Shown: positions 16,784 through 26,052, counted from the first letter of the stretch. The stretch is 64,000 bases of DNA from Paradesertivirga superstes (GCF_037622515.1 NZ_JBBJCN010000003.1:558001-622000), one strand, 5' to 3'. The notes: generated by a model from the letters alone, not told the origin. Made by a program: numbers and translations.

Positions 16784-16821
16784 GAGGAAATAGTTCAATA
16801 CCAACAACATAATTTACAGAG

Positions 16822-19800
16822 ATGGGTAAAAACAATGCAACCAAAAAGGGAACTGGCAAAGGCTTACAGTTTCAGCGCTACTTCAGCAAGGAAGGCGTGA
16901 ATGTTTATGATTTATTTCAATATGAGAAACGTTCGTCAGTTATACGAAATCCTGCAGGAGATGCAGTGTTCGAAATGAACGATGTTGAAGTACCCGGATC
17001 ATGGAGCCAGGTTGCTACTGATATTCTTGCTCAAAAATATTTCCGTAAAGCAGGTGTTCCTCAGCCCGACGGAAGTACAGGCTCTGAAAAAAGCGTTAAA
17101 CAAGTTGCCCATCGTATGGCTCATTGCTGGAAAAGTTGGGGAGAACGCTATGGATACTTCGCATCTGAAAAAGATGCCGGTATTTTTTATGATGAATTGG
17201 TATATACCATTGTTGGTCAGCTTGCGGCACCAAATTCTCCACAATGGTTCAACACTGGCTTGCATAGCTCTTACGGCATCACAGGAAAGCCTCAGGGACA
17301 TTATTTTGTTGATCCGGACACAGAAGTATTGAGTAAGTCTACTTCAGCTTATGAGCGCCCTCAGCCTCATGCTTGCTTTATTTTATCAGTTAATGATGAT
17401 CTGGTAAACGAAGGCGGTATCATGGATCTTTGGGTTCGTGAAGCACGTATCTTTAAATATGGCTCAGGTGTAGGTACAAACTTCTCTGCTATTCGCGGAG
17501 AAAATGAAAAATTATCTGGCGGAGGTTATTCTTCAGGACTAATGTCTTTCCTGAAAATTGGTGACCGTGCCGCGGGAGCAATTAAATCTGGTGGCACCAC
17601 CCGTCGCGCAGCTAAAATGGTTTGTTTAGACCTGGAGCACCCTGAAATTGAAGGATTTGTTAACTGGAAAGTAGAAGAAGAGCGTAAAGTTGCAGCTTTA
17701 ATCGCCGCAGGATACTCTTCGGATTATGAAGGCGAAGCTTATCGTACCGTGGCCGGACAAAACTCTAATAACTCGGTCCGTATTCCTAACACTTTCTTTA
17801 AAGCGCTTGAAAGCGGAAAGAACTGGGATCTGATTGGCCGCACTAACGGAAAAGTTGTAAAATCAATTTCTTCAGAAAAATTATGGCAGGATATCGCATT
17901 TGCCGCATGGGCTTGTGCCGATCCCGGCGTTCAATTCGATACTACAATCAACGAATGGCATACCTGCCCTGAAGGTGGACGCATTAATGCATCAAATCCA
18001 TGTTCAGAGTATATGTTTTTAGATAACACAGCTTGTAACCTCGCCTCTATCAACCTTGCGCATTTCTTTAATCCTGATACATTAATATTTGATGTTAAAG
18101 GCTTTGAACATGCTTGCCGTGTATGGACTGTAGTTTTAGAGATCTCTGTTTTGATGGCTCAGTTCCCATCAAAAGAAGTGGCTCAATTATCATACGATTA
18201 CCGTACACTAGGTTTAGGATTTGCTAACCTTGGCTCAATGTTAATGGTTGCAGGTATTCCTTACGATAGTGAGAAAGCCCGGGCGATAGGAGGATCAATC
18301 TCAGCCATCATGACTGGTACTGCTTATGCTACTTCGGCGGAAATGGCCAAAGAACTTGGCACTTTCAAACGTTACGAAGACAATAAACAACATATGCTTC
18401 GCGTAATGCGCAATCATCGATATGCAGCTTATAATGCAACAGATGCTTATGAAGGGCTGGAGATTGCGCCTCCCGGAATTGACCAAAAATATTGTCCTGA
18501 TTATTTACTTTCTGCTGCGTGTAACTCTTGGGATAAAGCAGTTGAATTAGGAGAAAAATACGGTTATCGTAATGCTCAAACTACTGTAATTGCTCCAACC
18601 GGAACCATTGGTCTGGTGATGGACTGTGATACTACCGGTATTGAGCCTGATTTTGCATTAGTGAAATTCAAAAAACTTTCCGGCGGTGGTTATTTCAAAA
18701 TCATTAACCAGGGAGTACCGGCAGCATTGCGCAATCAGGGATATAAAGAGCATGAAATTGAAACAATTGTAAATTATGCTAAAGGAGCTGCAACCTTAAA
18801 AGGTGCACCTCACATTAATTTTGATAGTCTAGCAGCCAAGGGATTCACTCAGGATGAACTGGAAAAAATTGATAAATCACTTCTTGCAGCCTTTGAAATT
18901 GGATTTGTATTTAATCAATGGTCATTAGGTGAAGATTGTTTAAAACGTTTAGGTTTTAAACCCGAGCAGTACAATTCTCCTGATTTTAACATGTTACGTG
19001 CAATGGGCTTCAACCGTCAGCAAATTGCTGAAGCAAATGAGTTTATTTGCGGAACAATGACTATTGAAGGAGCTCCTTATTTAAAAGAAGAGCATTATGC
19101 AATCTTTGATTGTGCGAACAAATGCGGATCCAAAGGTCAGCGTTATATCCATGCAACCGGGCACATTAAAATGATGGCTGCTGCTCAACCATTCTTATCA
19201 GGAGCCATATCAAAAACTATTAATCTTCCAAACGAAGCAACGGTTGAAGAAATTAAAGATTGTTACGCATTATCCTGGAAATTAGGACTGAAAGCAAACG
19301 CACTTTATCGTGATGGTTGCAAATTATCTCAGCCTCTTTCAACAAAATCTTCAGATTCAAAAGAAGACAAGCTGGATACTGTTGAAGAAGTTCTTGGTGA
19401 AGCAGCTAACGTTAAGTTAAGTGATCTTACAGCTGATCAGGTTCTCGAAGCAGCCAGAGCAATATTAGAAAAATCAACTGATACCAAATTTAAACGCCAG
19501 CTGTCATCAGTAGTTGAGCGTAAAAATTTACCTTCCAAACGTGGTGGTTTCACTCAGAAGGCAGCAGTTGGCGGTCAAACGGTATTTGTTCGTACAGGAG
19601 AATATGAAGACGGCACATTAGGAGAGATCTTTGTGGATATGCACAAAGAAGGTGCTACTTTCCGTTCGCTGATGAACTGTTTTGCTATCGCGATTTCTGT
19701 AGGCTTACAATATGGAGTTCCGCTTGAAGAGTTTGTAGATAAGTTCACCTTCACTCGTTTCGAGCCATCTGGCATGGTTTCAGGACACGATAATATCAAA

Positions 19801-20127
19801 AGCTCAACTTCAATTATTGATTATATCTTCAGGTTATTAGGCTATGAATATCTTAATCGCACAGATCTTGTTCATGTACTAACCGAGCAAAATGCTGTTT
19901 TAGGAAATCCCCAGATGGAGGATACAGATACAAATGCACAGGAAAATAATTATTCTGAAGTAACATCGGATAAAGTATCTGGAGATAAAGTATTAAAACC
20001 TGTCTTTGACATTTCAGGTGGAGGGCAGTCTGACGCTCCGGCATGTGGTAATTGCGGACACATTATGGTTCGTTCAGGAACCTGTTATAAGTGTCTTAAT
20101 TGCGGAACGCAAGGAGGTTGTTCTTAA
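16822..20127 (+). CDS. nrdJ: Adenosylcobalamin-dependent (class II) ribonucleotide reductase
   Basis: Makes deoxyribonucleotides using adenosylcobalamin to generate the thiyl radical, with or without oxygen. At 1101 residues it is a long class II type. Visible parts: APNSPQWFNTGL, the GSGVGTNFS region, NPCSEYMFLDNTACNLASINL (active-site region, about residues 392-412), the phosphate-binding APTGTIGLVMDCDTTG near 592-607, and a C-terminal cysteine-rich tail CGNCGHIM...CYKCLNCGTQGGC that likely carries the redox-active or zinc cysteines. Single-gene unit with its own promoter region and terminator. The organism would need imported or salvaged cobalamin. Confidence 0.96.
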   Translation: MGKNNATKKGTGKGLQFQRYFSKEGVNVYDLFQYEKRSSVIRNPAGDAVFEMNDVEVPGSWSQVATDILAQKYFRKAGVPQPDGSTGSEKSVKQVAHRMAHCWKSWGERYGYFASEKDAGIFYDELVYTIVGQLAAPNSPQWFNTGLHSSYGITGKPQGHYFVDPDTEVLSKSTSAYERPQPHACFILSVNDDLVNEGGIMDLWVREARIFKYGSGVGTNFSAIRGENEKLSGGGYSSGLMSFLKIGDRAAGAIKSGGTTRRAAKMVCLDLEHPEIEGFVNWKVEEERKVAALIAAGYSSDYEGEAYRTVAGQNSNNSVRIPNTFFKALESGKNWDLIGRTNGKVVKSISSEKLWQDIAFAAWACADPGVQFDTTINEWHTCPEGGRINASNPCSEYMFLDNTACNLASINLAHFFNPDTLIFDVKGFEHACRVWTVVLEISVLMAQFPSKEVAQLSYDYRTLGLGFANLGSMLMVAGIPYDSEKARAIGGSISAIMTGTAYATSAEMAKELGTFKRYEDNKQHMLRVMRNHRYAAYNATDAYEGLEIAPPGIDQKYCPDYLLSAACNSWDKAVELGEKYGYRNAQTTVIAPTGTIGLVMDCDTTGIEPDFALVKFKKLSGGGYFKIINQGVPAALRNQGYKEHEIETIVNYAKGAATLKGAPHINFDSLAAKGFTQDELEKIDKSLLAAFEIGFVFNQWSLGEDCLKRLGFKPEQYNSPDFNMLRAMGFNRQQIAEANEFICGTMTIEGAPYLKEEHYAIFDCANKCGSKGQRYIHATGHIKMMAAAQPFLSGAISKTINLPNEATVEEIKDCYALSWKLGLKANALYRDGCKLSQPLSTKSSDSKEDKLDTVEEVLGEAANVKLSDLTADQVLEAARAILEKSTDTKFKRQLSSVVERKNLPSKRGGFTQKAAVGGQTVFVRTGEYEDGTLGEIFVDMHKEGATFRSLMNCFAIAISVGLQYGVPLEEFVDKFTFTRFEPSGMVSGHDNIKSSTSIIDYIFRLLGYEYLNRTDLVHVLTEQNAVLGNPQMEDTDTNAQENNYSEVTSDKVSGDKVLKPVFDISGGGQSDAPACGNCGHIMVRSGTCYKCLNCGTQGGCS

Positions 20128-20151
20128 AAACAACCTTTAAAAATTAGCAAT

Positions 20152-20186
20152 AAAAAACCCTTGTCATCTCTGACAAGGGTTTTTAT
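20152..20186 (+). terminator. Terminator of nrdJ
   Basis: AAAACCCTTGTCA and TGACAAGGGTTTT form a 13-bp perfect stem with loop TCTC, followed by T-rich DNA. Confidence 0.92.
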
Positions 20187-20250
20187 TTTGATCAAAATTC
20201 ACCACCAATAATCTTTAAGTGGACTTCTAAACTGTTTGTCTGTTACCCAA

Positions 20251-20550
20251 TTATGATTTAGTAACGCTATCAATAGCTTCCTGCTCTTTCAATCCTTCAA
20301 TATTATTATTCTTCTCAAAATTATCTTTCACTTCCGCGAAGTTCTCAAGAATCTGAGTAATATTATCAATTATTTCAGCAGCGCTGGTATGAATATCAGG
20401 AAGAGTTGCTTCTAACTTTTTATTATTCAATTCCATATTATCCACTTCTATCTTTCCAATCTTCTGCAAAACTGCTGTTTGGCTGTTTTTAAGATCTACC
20501 AGTTCCCTGGATATTTTTTCCATCAATTCGAATTTTGCAAGTGTGTTCAT
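20251..20550 (-). CDS. Small coiled-coil hypothetical protein
   Basis: A 99-residue acidic, helical protein with heptad-like hydrophobic spacing (ELMEKISRELVDLKNSQTAV, then TQILENFAEVKDNFEKNNN). No signal peptide and no recognised domain. It stands alone between the nrdJ terminator and a lipoprotein gene of opposite direction. Confidence 0.55.
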   Translation of the reverse strand: MNTLAKFELMEKISRELVDLKNSQTAVLQKIGKIEVDNMELNNKKLEATLPDIHTSAAEIIDNITQILENFAEVKDNFEKNNNIEGLKEQEAIDSVTKS

Positions 20551-20709
20551 ATTAATAATATTTTTCCAGAAGAGTTCAATTATCCTGCCACAATGATTGC
20601 AGTTCTAATAGAATACAATAATGAGGGTTTTACAGAATATTAAAATTTCTAAATCATTACAAGAACTCAATTGTTAAATGCTTCTAAGTTTACCGTAAAA
20701 TCAGAAATC

Positions 20710-20895
20710 ATGACATACAAATTTTTAGTATTATTGCTAGCCTCAGGGATAGGTTTAGCAAGTTGCTCTTCCAGCAAACAAACGACTACAGTAACAGATT
20801 CTTCTGCTATAAATGGAACCGATACAATGGGAACCACCGATACATCTGGCACACGTACAGGTGATACTACCAGGACTGATACTATTAAGCAATAA
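20710..20895 (+). CDS. Small Ser/Thr-rich lipoprotein
   Basis: A 61-residue protein starting MTYKFLVLLLASG with lipobox GLASC near residues 15-19. The mature tail is almost only Ser, Thr, Asp and Gly, typical of a flexible surface linker. The ATG at 20710 is preferred over an earlier one because the signal peptide begins there. A strong hairpin terminator follows. Confidence 0.6.
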   Translation: MTYKFLVLLLASGIGLASCSSSKQTTTVTDSSAINGTDTMGTTDTSGTRTGDTTRTDTIKQ

Positions 20896-20936
20896 TCCAG
20901 GGAAAGCAGAATTATTTTGTCTCACAGAACCTACAC

Positions 20937-20970
20937 AATAAAAGGAGCTATGAGGATAGCCCCTTTTATT
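20937..20970 (+). terminator. Terminator after the small lipoprotein gene
   Basis: AATAAAAGG and CCTTTTATT arms enclose GCTAT/ATAGC, loop GAGG; T-rich DNA follows. Confidence 0.85.
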
Positions 20971-21020
20971 GTTTTTGACTATACAGTTTGCATTAATGTG
21001 TTGATCTAGAAATCATTACA

Positions 21021-21056
21021 TAAAAAAAACCGGCTCAAGGGAACCGGTTTCATTTT
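21021..21056. terminator. Terminator of the NlpC/P60 gene (minus strand)
   Basis: AAACCGG (21027-21033) pairs with CCGGTTT (21044-21050). A run of A on the left becomes the T run for the leftward gene that ends at 21076; T-rich DNA on the right makes it possibly two-way. Confidence 0.8.
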
Positions 21057-21075
21057 TATTTGACAAGACTAAATA

Positions 21076-21606
21076 TTATAATTTATCTCTTAAAGATTCC
21101 AGTAAACGTCCTCCTTTATAATAATAACGTCTCCAGTACGGCTCGTTTAAATTGCTTATCATTACACCCCTGCTGCTGGAAGCATGTGCAAACTTATTAT
21201 CACCAAGATAGACCCCTACATGAGAAATGGCACTGCTATTAATTTTGAAAAACACCAGATCCCCTTCTTTCAGCTCTTCCTTATTAACAGGATTTACCAT
21301 ACTGAAGATATTCCTCGAATTGTTTCCAATTACTGTATTAAATACTTTATCGTATAACTGATAAGCAAATCCGGAGCAGTCAATCCCACGTTCGGAAGTA
21401 CCGCCCAAGCGATAAGGAGTTCCTAACCAATCGTAAACAAATTGATAAAGCTTTACGTTAGATGTAGCAGAAACCGCAACACCCATAATTTGCGAGAAAT
21501 ATTCCTTAGCAAGATTGTCCGGATCGGCAGTCGTTTTTTTGGTTTGCGCCTGGGTTGACACAGACATCAACAGAACTAGAATTCCTACTATAAATTTTTT
21601 ACCCAT
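21076..21606 (-). CDS. NlpC/P60 family cell-wall peptidase
   Basis: A 176-residue secreted cysteine peptidase that cuts peptidoglycan stem peptides. Signal peptide residues 1-20 (VGILVLLMSVSTQAQ). The catalytic triad is visible: C77 in GIDCSGFAYQLY, H129 in SHVGVYLGD and H141 in FAHASSSRG. Only the NlpC domain is present, without an SH3 part. It has its own terminator. Confidence 0.92.
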   Translation of the reverse strand: MGKKFIVGILVLLMSVSTQAQTKKTTADPDNLAKEYFSQIMGVAVSATSNVKLYQFVYDWLGTPYRLGGTSERGIDCSGFAYQLYDKVFNTVIGNNSRNIFSMVNPVNKEELKEGDLVFFKINSSAISHVGVYLGDNKFAHASSSRGVMISNLNEPYWRRYYYKGGRLLESLRDKL

Positions 21607-21907
21607 TTTAAATCGTTTATCAGTTAAACAACAAGACTTATAAACGCCCTCTTACATTAAAATACAATGCCGAGCATTACAAAACTAACCATTTAAATTT
21701 CCCGCGCAAGCGTTTTGTATTCTTTTAACAACTTTTACACGCTTTTCGTATAGAAGACTATACAAAAAAGTTTAAACAAGTAATTCTAATGACTAAATAC
21801 GAACGTGCCAATATTTAGGTTACAATAAAAAAAATTAAAATTTTACATTGACAATGAGGAAGATACGGGTGGAAAACAAAATGCTCTCTTTAAAAGAACT
21901 ATACTTT
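21607..21907. other. Gene-free region between two leftward genes
   Basis: No coding sequence is seen. A small palindrome (GTATAG-AAGA-CTATAC, 21748-21763) and A/T-rich DNA are present, and the promoter of the NlpC gene must lie in its left part. Confidence 0.4.
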
Positions 21908-22753
21908 TTATAAATAGTTTAATCCCTTTAATTCAGAAGAATTGTAAAAGTATGGCTCGAAGCCTTCATCCAAACAGGAAGAACTTACATCAATGGCACC
22001 GAAATTAACATTGCCAAAAATACTTGCAATTGCAGTGTCAGCCGCATCACGACCTGTGGCAATTTTTACTAATCCATTTAAAGGAGCAATCCTGGTTGCG
22101 TCGAATATAATCCATTTGCCTCCCAGGAAAGCTTCAAAACATGCATGAAAATCTGGGGGATCAAGTTGGTAGGAGTAACCGGTAAAGTAACGTGCGGGGA
22201 TAGTTAAGGCTCTGCAGAGTGCAATGCCAAGATGTGCAAAATCCCTGCAAACCCCAGCCTGCTCTGTAACTGTATCGTAAGCGGATGTCTGAGAGTTTGT
22301 AGAGCCGCTTAGATATTCCACATTTCTATGGATCCATTCAGTTAGAGCAAGTACCTTTTCGTAAGCATTACTGATGTCACCAAATTTGTTGTTGGCGAGA
22401 CGGTACAGCTTATCCGACTGGCAGTATCTGCTTGGGTTAAGGTAAGGTAAAATATATGGTTCTAATTGAGATATTGGCACATCTGTTAAAAGTTCATAAT
22501 CAATGAACTCGTATGATGTATTCACAACAGCACTATAATTAATTACCAGATCACAAGGTTGAGGTATTTCTATACGAAAAAAGCGGCTTTCTCCATGCCC
22601 GGAAACAAGCTCTACAGCTTTATTATAGGGAGCAGTTGAGAACTTCTCTTCAAGTACTGTTTGATGAGGCGAACGAAGCGCATGAATATTCAATATTAAA
22701 GTACAATCAGAAAAAACATGATACTCCATTTTACTGGCTACTTTAAATCTCAT
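21908..22753 (-). CDS. Transglutaminase-like protease family protein
   Basis: A 281-residue protein with an N-terminal bacterial transglutaminase beta-rich region and a core with catalytic C169 (AGVCRDFAHL), H203 (PPDFHACFEAF) and D218 (WIIFDATR). No signal peptide. Its start overlaps the stop of the Anbu gene by four bases, so the two are translationally coupled. In other bacteria this type of transglutaminase is found with Anbu, alpha-E and ATP-grasp genes; the latter two are not in the flanking DNA here. Substrate unknown. Confidence 0.88.
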   Translation of the reverse strand: MRFKVASKMEYHVFSDCTLILNIHALRSPHQTVLEEKFSTAPYNKAVELVSGHGESRFFRIEIPQPCDLVINYSAVVNTSYEFIDYELLTDVPISQLEPYILPYLNPSRYCQSDKLYRLANNKFGDISNAYEKVLALTEWIHRNVEYLSGSTNSQTSAYDTVTEQAGVCRDFAHLGIALCRALTIPARYFTGYSYQLDPPDFHACFEAFLGGKWIIFDATRIAPLNGLVKIATGRDAADTAIASIFGNVNFGAIDVSSSCLDEGFEPYFYNSSELKGLNYL

Positions 22754-23502
22754 AAGGGCCTAACTGAGTCTACATTTTTAACCGGTAATTTATTAAACGC
22801 TGCATCCATCCATTCTTCAGGTATGTTCACCAAAGCATTTTTTAGCTCTTCAGCCCACTGACTCGAGATCTGCTGTAAATCTTTTTCTTCATACCGATGC
22901 TCAATCATGCCATAAGTATCCGTTTTATAAAGAACCACATCGATTGGAAAGTCTACATCATTTGCACTTGCCCGTGTAGAGTCAAATGACAAAAAACCAG
23001 TTTTCAAAGCCAGCTTCATACTGGAATTACTGTCTAAGGTTCTCTGTAGAATAGGTTTCCCATTTCCACTGTTACCAATGATAACAAATGGCGCCCCCTG
23101 ATCTAACTCTACCCAATTGCCTTCCGGATATAACAAAAACAGCTTATGCTCCTCATCATCCTTGAGCTGCCCTCCAATTATTGTATTTAAATTAAACTTA
23201 AATCCAGACTTTTCAAGGTATGCACGGTCCTCCTCAGCTACTCTTCTTACTTGCTCTCCAAACGCGTTAACAGCTTTATATAGTTTGTTATGCTCAACCC
23301 CTTCTTCAACCAGTTCACGAAAATATAAAACCGCCTTATCTCTTACAGAACGCAAACCACTGGTCATAATAAAAAGCGAATAGTTATCTTTTTGCTCAAT
23401 CAATATTTTCTTTTTGATTGTAGTATCAGTTCCTGAAGTTATCCGGGTATCGGCAATTGCAACCAAACCCTCCTTAACTTTTATCGCTAAACAATATGTC
23501 AT
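22750..23502 (-). CDS. Anbu, proteasome-beta-like Ntn hydrolase
   Basis: The 250-residue protein starts MTYCLAIKVKEGLVAIADTRIT, the pattern of Anbu (ancestral beta subunit) peptidases. Removal of Met would expose T2 as the N-terminal nucleophile; D18 in ADTR and the lysines near 30 (KKKILI) fit the Ntn active site. LNTIIGGQL and FVIIGNSGNGKPIL are family blocks. Anbu proteins assemble into helical rather than ring complexes. It is the first gene of a pair with the transglutaminase; peptidase activity in this family is weak or unproven. Confidence 0.87.
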   Translation of the reverse strand: MTYCLAIKVKEGLVAIADTRITSGTDTTIKKKILIEQKDNYSLFIMTSGLRSVRDKAVLYFRELVEEGVEHNKLYKAVNAFGEQVRRVAEEDRAYLEKSGFKFNLNTIIGGQLKDDEEHKLFLLYPEGNWVELDQGAPFVIIGNSGNGKPILQRTLDSNSSMKLALKTGFLSFDSTRASANDVDFPIDVVLYKTDTYGMIEHRYEEKDLQQISSQWAEELKNALVNIPEEWMDAAFNKLPVKNVDSVRPL

Positions 23503-24046
23503 AATTAAAGCCCTATTAAAGCAAGCAAGGTAACTAATAAAAAAACAGTTTTTAATTTGTATCTAAAAACGTCACAAATAATCCGACTGAAAAACAGTTC
23601 CCGTTTAAATAGATTGTTATTTCTAAAGGCTTATAGCCCTTATACCATATCATGGGATTAAATTTACTTTTTTTCTCAAAAAAATGAAACCTTAGTATCG
23701 GGAAGCCGTAAAGAGTGACATGAAAAACTTGGACATAAAAGAGAACATCAGTTCAATTAATCAATCTTCTAATTTTCTTTCAAAGAGTCTTACCATTTCA
23801 GCTTTGGTTGTTGGTAATTTATTCGTTTGTATTGTTTTTTTATTATTATATCTAGTTATAAGCTAAACCGCAAGTACACTAGTTAGTTTCTATCCTCTGC
23901 AAACCCCCTTGACAGACGTCTAAGTCTGCCATATCAAATATTCTTTATTGCCTTCAAATGGGTTCAATATTGAACAAAAACCTAAAATCTTCTAAATTTA
24001 TCCCAATAAGCTCCTTAAAGCAGGATTAATTTTCAAACTTTAAGAT
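23503..24046. other. Intergenic region between the Anbu and pdhB genes
   Basis: The two flanking genes diverge, so promoters for both are expected here. The only coding candidate is the small membrane ORF at 23720-23866. A short inverted repeat CAGAC/GTCTG occurs near 23914-23929. Otherwise A/T-rich with no recognised structure. Confidence 0.4.
23720..23866 (+). CDS. Candidate 48-residue single-span membrane protein
   Basis: ATG at 23720 opens a frame of 48 codons ending TAA at 23866. The product has a polar, Ser/Asn-rich N-terminus (MKNLDIKENISSINQSSNF) and one strong hydrophobic segment (about residues 26-47, with VVGNLFVCIVFLLLYLV). That is the layout of small inner-membrane proteins. No homologue is known to me and ribosome-binding signals are weak, so it may be chance. 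Confidence 0.35.
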   Translation: MKNLDIKENISSINQSSNFLSKSLTISALVVGNLFVCIVFLLLYLVIS

Positions 24047-24054
24047 TATATTTG
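24047..24054 (+). promoter_or_regulatory. -7 element of the pdhB promoter
   Basis: TATATTTG matches TAnnTTTG and is followed by CCA; the ATG is 26 bases downstream. The pdhA promoter has the same TTTGCCA context. Confidence 0.5.
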
Positions 24055-24080
24055 CCAGCAAATTCATTTTTTATACACTA

Positions 24081-25067
24081 ATGAGAGAAATACAGTTCAG
24101 AGAAGCCCTTCGTGAGGCATTAAACGAAGAAATGCGCAAAGATGAAAAAATCTTTTTGATGGGTGAAGAAGTTGCTGAATATAATGGCGCTTACAAAGTC
24201 AGTCAGGGGATGCTTGAAGAATTTGGTGCAAAACGTGTAATTGACACTCCTATTGCCGAGCTCGGTTTCGCTGGTATTGGTGCAGGGGCTGCCATGAATG
24301 GTTTAAAACCGATAATCGAGTTCATGACCTTCAACTTTTCTCTGGTAGCAATAGACCAGGTGATTAACGGTGCTGCTAAAGTACTTTCTATGAGTGGCGG
24401 TCAATTTGGTTGCCCTATAGTTTTTCGCGGCCCTACAGGTAATGCAGGTCAATTAGGTGCTCAACATTCACAAAATTTTGAAAACTGGTATGCTAATACT
24501 CCCGGCTTAAAAGTGGTGGTTCCTTCCACTCCATACGAAGCAAAAGGATTATTAAAACAATCTATCATAGATCCGGATCCGGTTATTTTCATGGAATCTG
24601 AGGTAATGTATGGCGATAAAGGCCCGGTGCCAGAAGAAGAATATTACATTGAGCTTGGAAAAGCACATATTGTAAAAGAAGGAACTGATGTTACCATAGT
24701 TACTTTTGGTAAAATGCTTTCACGAGTGGTTAATCCTGCAATAGAAGAATTAACCAAAGAAGGCATTAATGCAGAAGTGATCGATTTGCGTACTGTGCGT
24801 CCTATTGATTATGACACTATCATAAATTCCGTTAAAAAGACTAACAGGTTAGTCATTGTTGAGGAAGCATGGCCCCTGGGTTCTATTGCAACTGAAATAA
24901 CCTTTAAAGTACAAAAAGACGCCTTTGACTATTTGGATGCACCAGTAATTCGTGTAGTATCAGCTGATGTTCCCCTCCCTTATGCTCCAACGTTAATTAA
25001 AGAGGCTTTACCAAACGCTGAACGAGTTGTAAGCGCGGTAAAGAATGTCTTATACGCAAAAAAATAG
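24081..25067 (+). CDS. pdhB: Pyruvate dehydrogenase E1 component, beta subunit
   Basis: Forms the alpha2beta2 thiamine-diphosphate enzyme that decarboxylates pyruvate. The 328 residues show the family blocks MGEEVAEYNGAYKVSQG, DTPIAELGFAGIGAGAA, and the C-terminal VVIVEEAWPLGSIATEI type segment. Usual length about 325. The partner alpha subunit and E2 lie 27 kb away (52042 and 53073), so the complex is encoded at two loci in this genome. Confidence 0.95.
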   Translation: MREIQFREALREALNEEMRKDEKIFLMGEEVAEYNGAYKVSQGMLEEFGAKRVIDTPIAELGFAGIGAGAAMNGLKPIIEFMTFNFSLVAIDQVINGAAKVLSMSGGQFGCPIVFRGPTGNAGQLGAQHSQNFENWYANTPGLKVVVPSTPYEAKGLLKQSIIDPDPVIFMESEVMYGDKGPVPEEEYYIELGKAHIVKEGTDVTIVTFGKMLSRVVNPAIEELTKEGINAEVIDLRTVRPIDYDTIINSVKKTNRLVIVEEAWPLGSIATEITFKVQKDAFDYLDAPVIRVVSADVPLPYAPTLIKEALPNAERVVSAVKNVLYAKK

Positions 25068-25097
25068 TATTCTGACAATACGCCCTGATCCGATCAT

Positions 25098-25991
25098 ATG
25101 AAATATTTTAGCTGTTTAATATTCTTCTGCACCTTTATAATTTCTTTTGATGCATTGTCTCAAGACAAGATTTATAAAAAAGGCGGAGAAATAATAGAAG
25201 CAAAAATTTCAGAGGTCGGAACTGGAGAAATTAAATACAAAATATTTAAGGATATAGAAGGGCCTGTTTATACAATTGAAAAAGACAGGATAATCAAAGT
25301 CGTTTATCAAAGCGGCCGGACAGAAGTTTATCAAACAGGTCTGAAGGATCCTGAACTTTATGCGGATCAGGATAAACGCGCTTTAAAAATTAATTTTTTG
25401 TCTCCGCTTCGGGGTTATACTCAATTTAACTACGAAAAAAATTTGCGGCCCGGAAGAAGCTATGAGGCTTCTTTAGGTATTATAGGATTAGGAAAAAGAC
25501 AGCAATTGTTTGATTATACTGCAGACTTCACTACTTCCGGAAAAACTATTTACCGGGAGCAGGCCGGAGCATTTATAGGAGGTGGTTATAAATTCAGTAA
25601 AATGCCTGATTATATTTCTGGCAAAGACCGTTACAGCCATGTAATGCAGGGTTCGTATGTAAAGCCTGAATTACTTTTCGGTGTTTACGGGCAAAACTTT
25701 GAAAAGCCGCAATCAAATGGAACAGGTACAACGATTGAAAAGAGCACTGTTGTATTCACGGCCTTAATCATAAATCTTGGAAAACAATGGGTTTTAGGCG
25801 ACAAACTATTGCTTGACGTTTATGGAGGGTTGGGTTATGCGCTGGATAATCTAAAACGAATCCATTATTCAAACGAAGGCACTGATTATTATGAAGATTA
25901 TGCTGGTGATCACTTCGGAGTGATTACAGCGGGAAGCAATAGTGGTATAGGTTTTACTGGAGGCCTGAAAATTGGTATCCTATTGAAATAA
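25098..25991 (+). CDS. Secreted protein, probable outer-membrane barrel
   Basis: A 297-residue protein with a signal peptide (ISFDALSQ, cleaved near residue 22). Residues 23-75 are a small strand-rich domain (KIYKKGGEIIEAKISEVGTGEIKY) common in Bacteroidota proteins of unknown role; the rest alternates hydrophobic and polar residues with Gly/Tyr as in a beta-barrel. No named family. It follows pdhB by 30 bases but has no evident link to it. Confidence 0.65.
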   Translation: MKYFSCLIFFCTFIISFDALSQDKIYKKGGEIIEAKISEVGTGEIKYKIFKDIEGPVYTIEKDRIIKVVYQSGRTEVYQTGLKDPELYADQDKRALKINFLSPLRGYTQFNYEKNLRPGRSYEASLGIIGLGKRQQLFDYTADFTTSGKTIYREQAGAFIGGGYKFSKMPDYISGKDRYSHVMQGSYVKPELLFGVYGQNFEKPQSNGTGTTIEKSTVVFTALIINLGKQWVLGDKLLLDVYGGLGYALDNLKRIHYSNEGTDYYEDYAGDHFGVITAGSNSGIGFTGGLKIGILLK

Positions 25992-26010
25992 ATTCAGTTT
26001 CCAGTTTTAA

Positions 26011-26049
26011 AATAACAAAGGTCAATCGTAAAGATTGACCTTTGTTATT
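26011..26049. terminator. Two-way terminator between convergent genes
   Basis: Perfect 17-bp arms (26011-26027 and 26033-26049) with loop GTAAA, placed between the stop at 25991 and the Lrp stop at 26053. Confidence 0.85.
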
Positions 26050-26052
26050 ATC

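Larger units (their letters stand above)
16513..16821. promoter_or_regulatory. Upstream region of nrdJ
   Basis: No gene is seen. Two copies of TTTTCCACA in opposite orientation stand at 16634-16642 and 16711-16719; they resemble weak DnaA boxes (TTATCCACA). A -7 box and an inverted repeat lie further down (separate entries). I see no cobalamin riboswitch box although the enzyme needs B12. Confidence 0.4.

Noticed and set aside
16513..16821. Cobalamin riboswitch upstream of the B12-dependent reductase
   Set aside because: I could not find the conserved B12-box or a matching fold; the region is A/T-rich with only the small palindrome and a -7 box.
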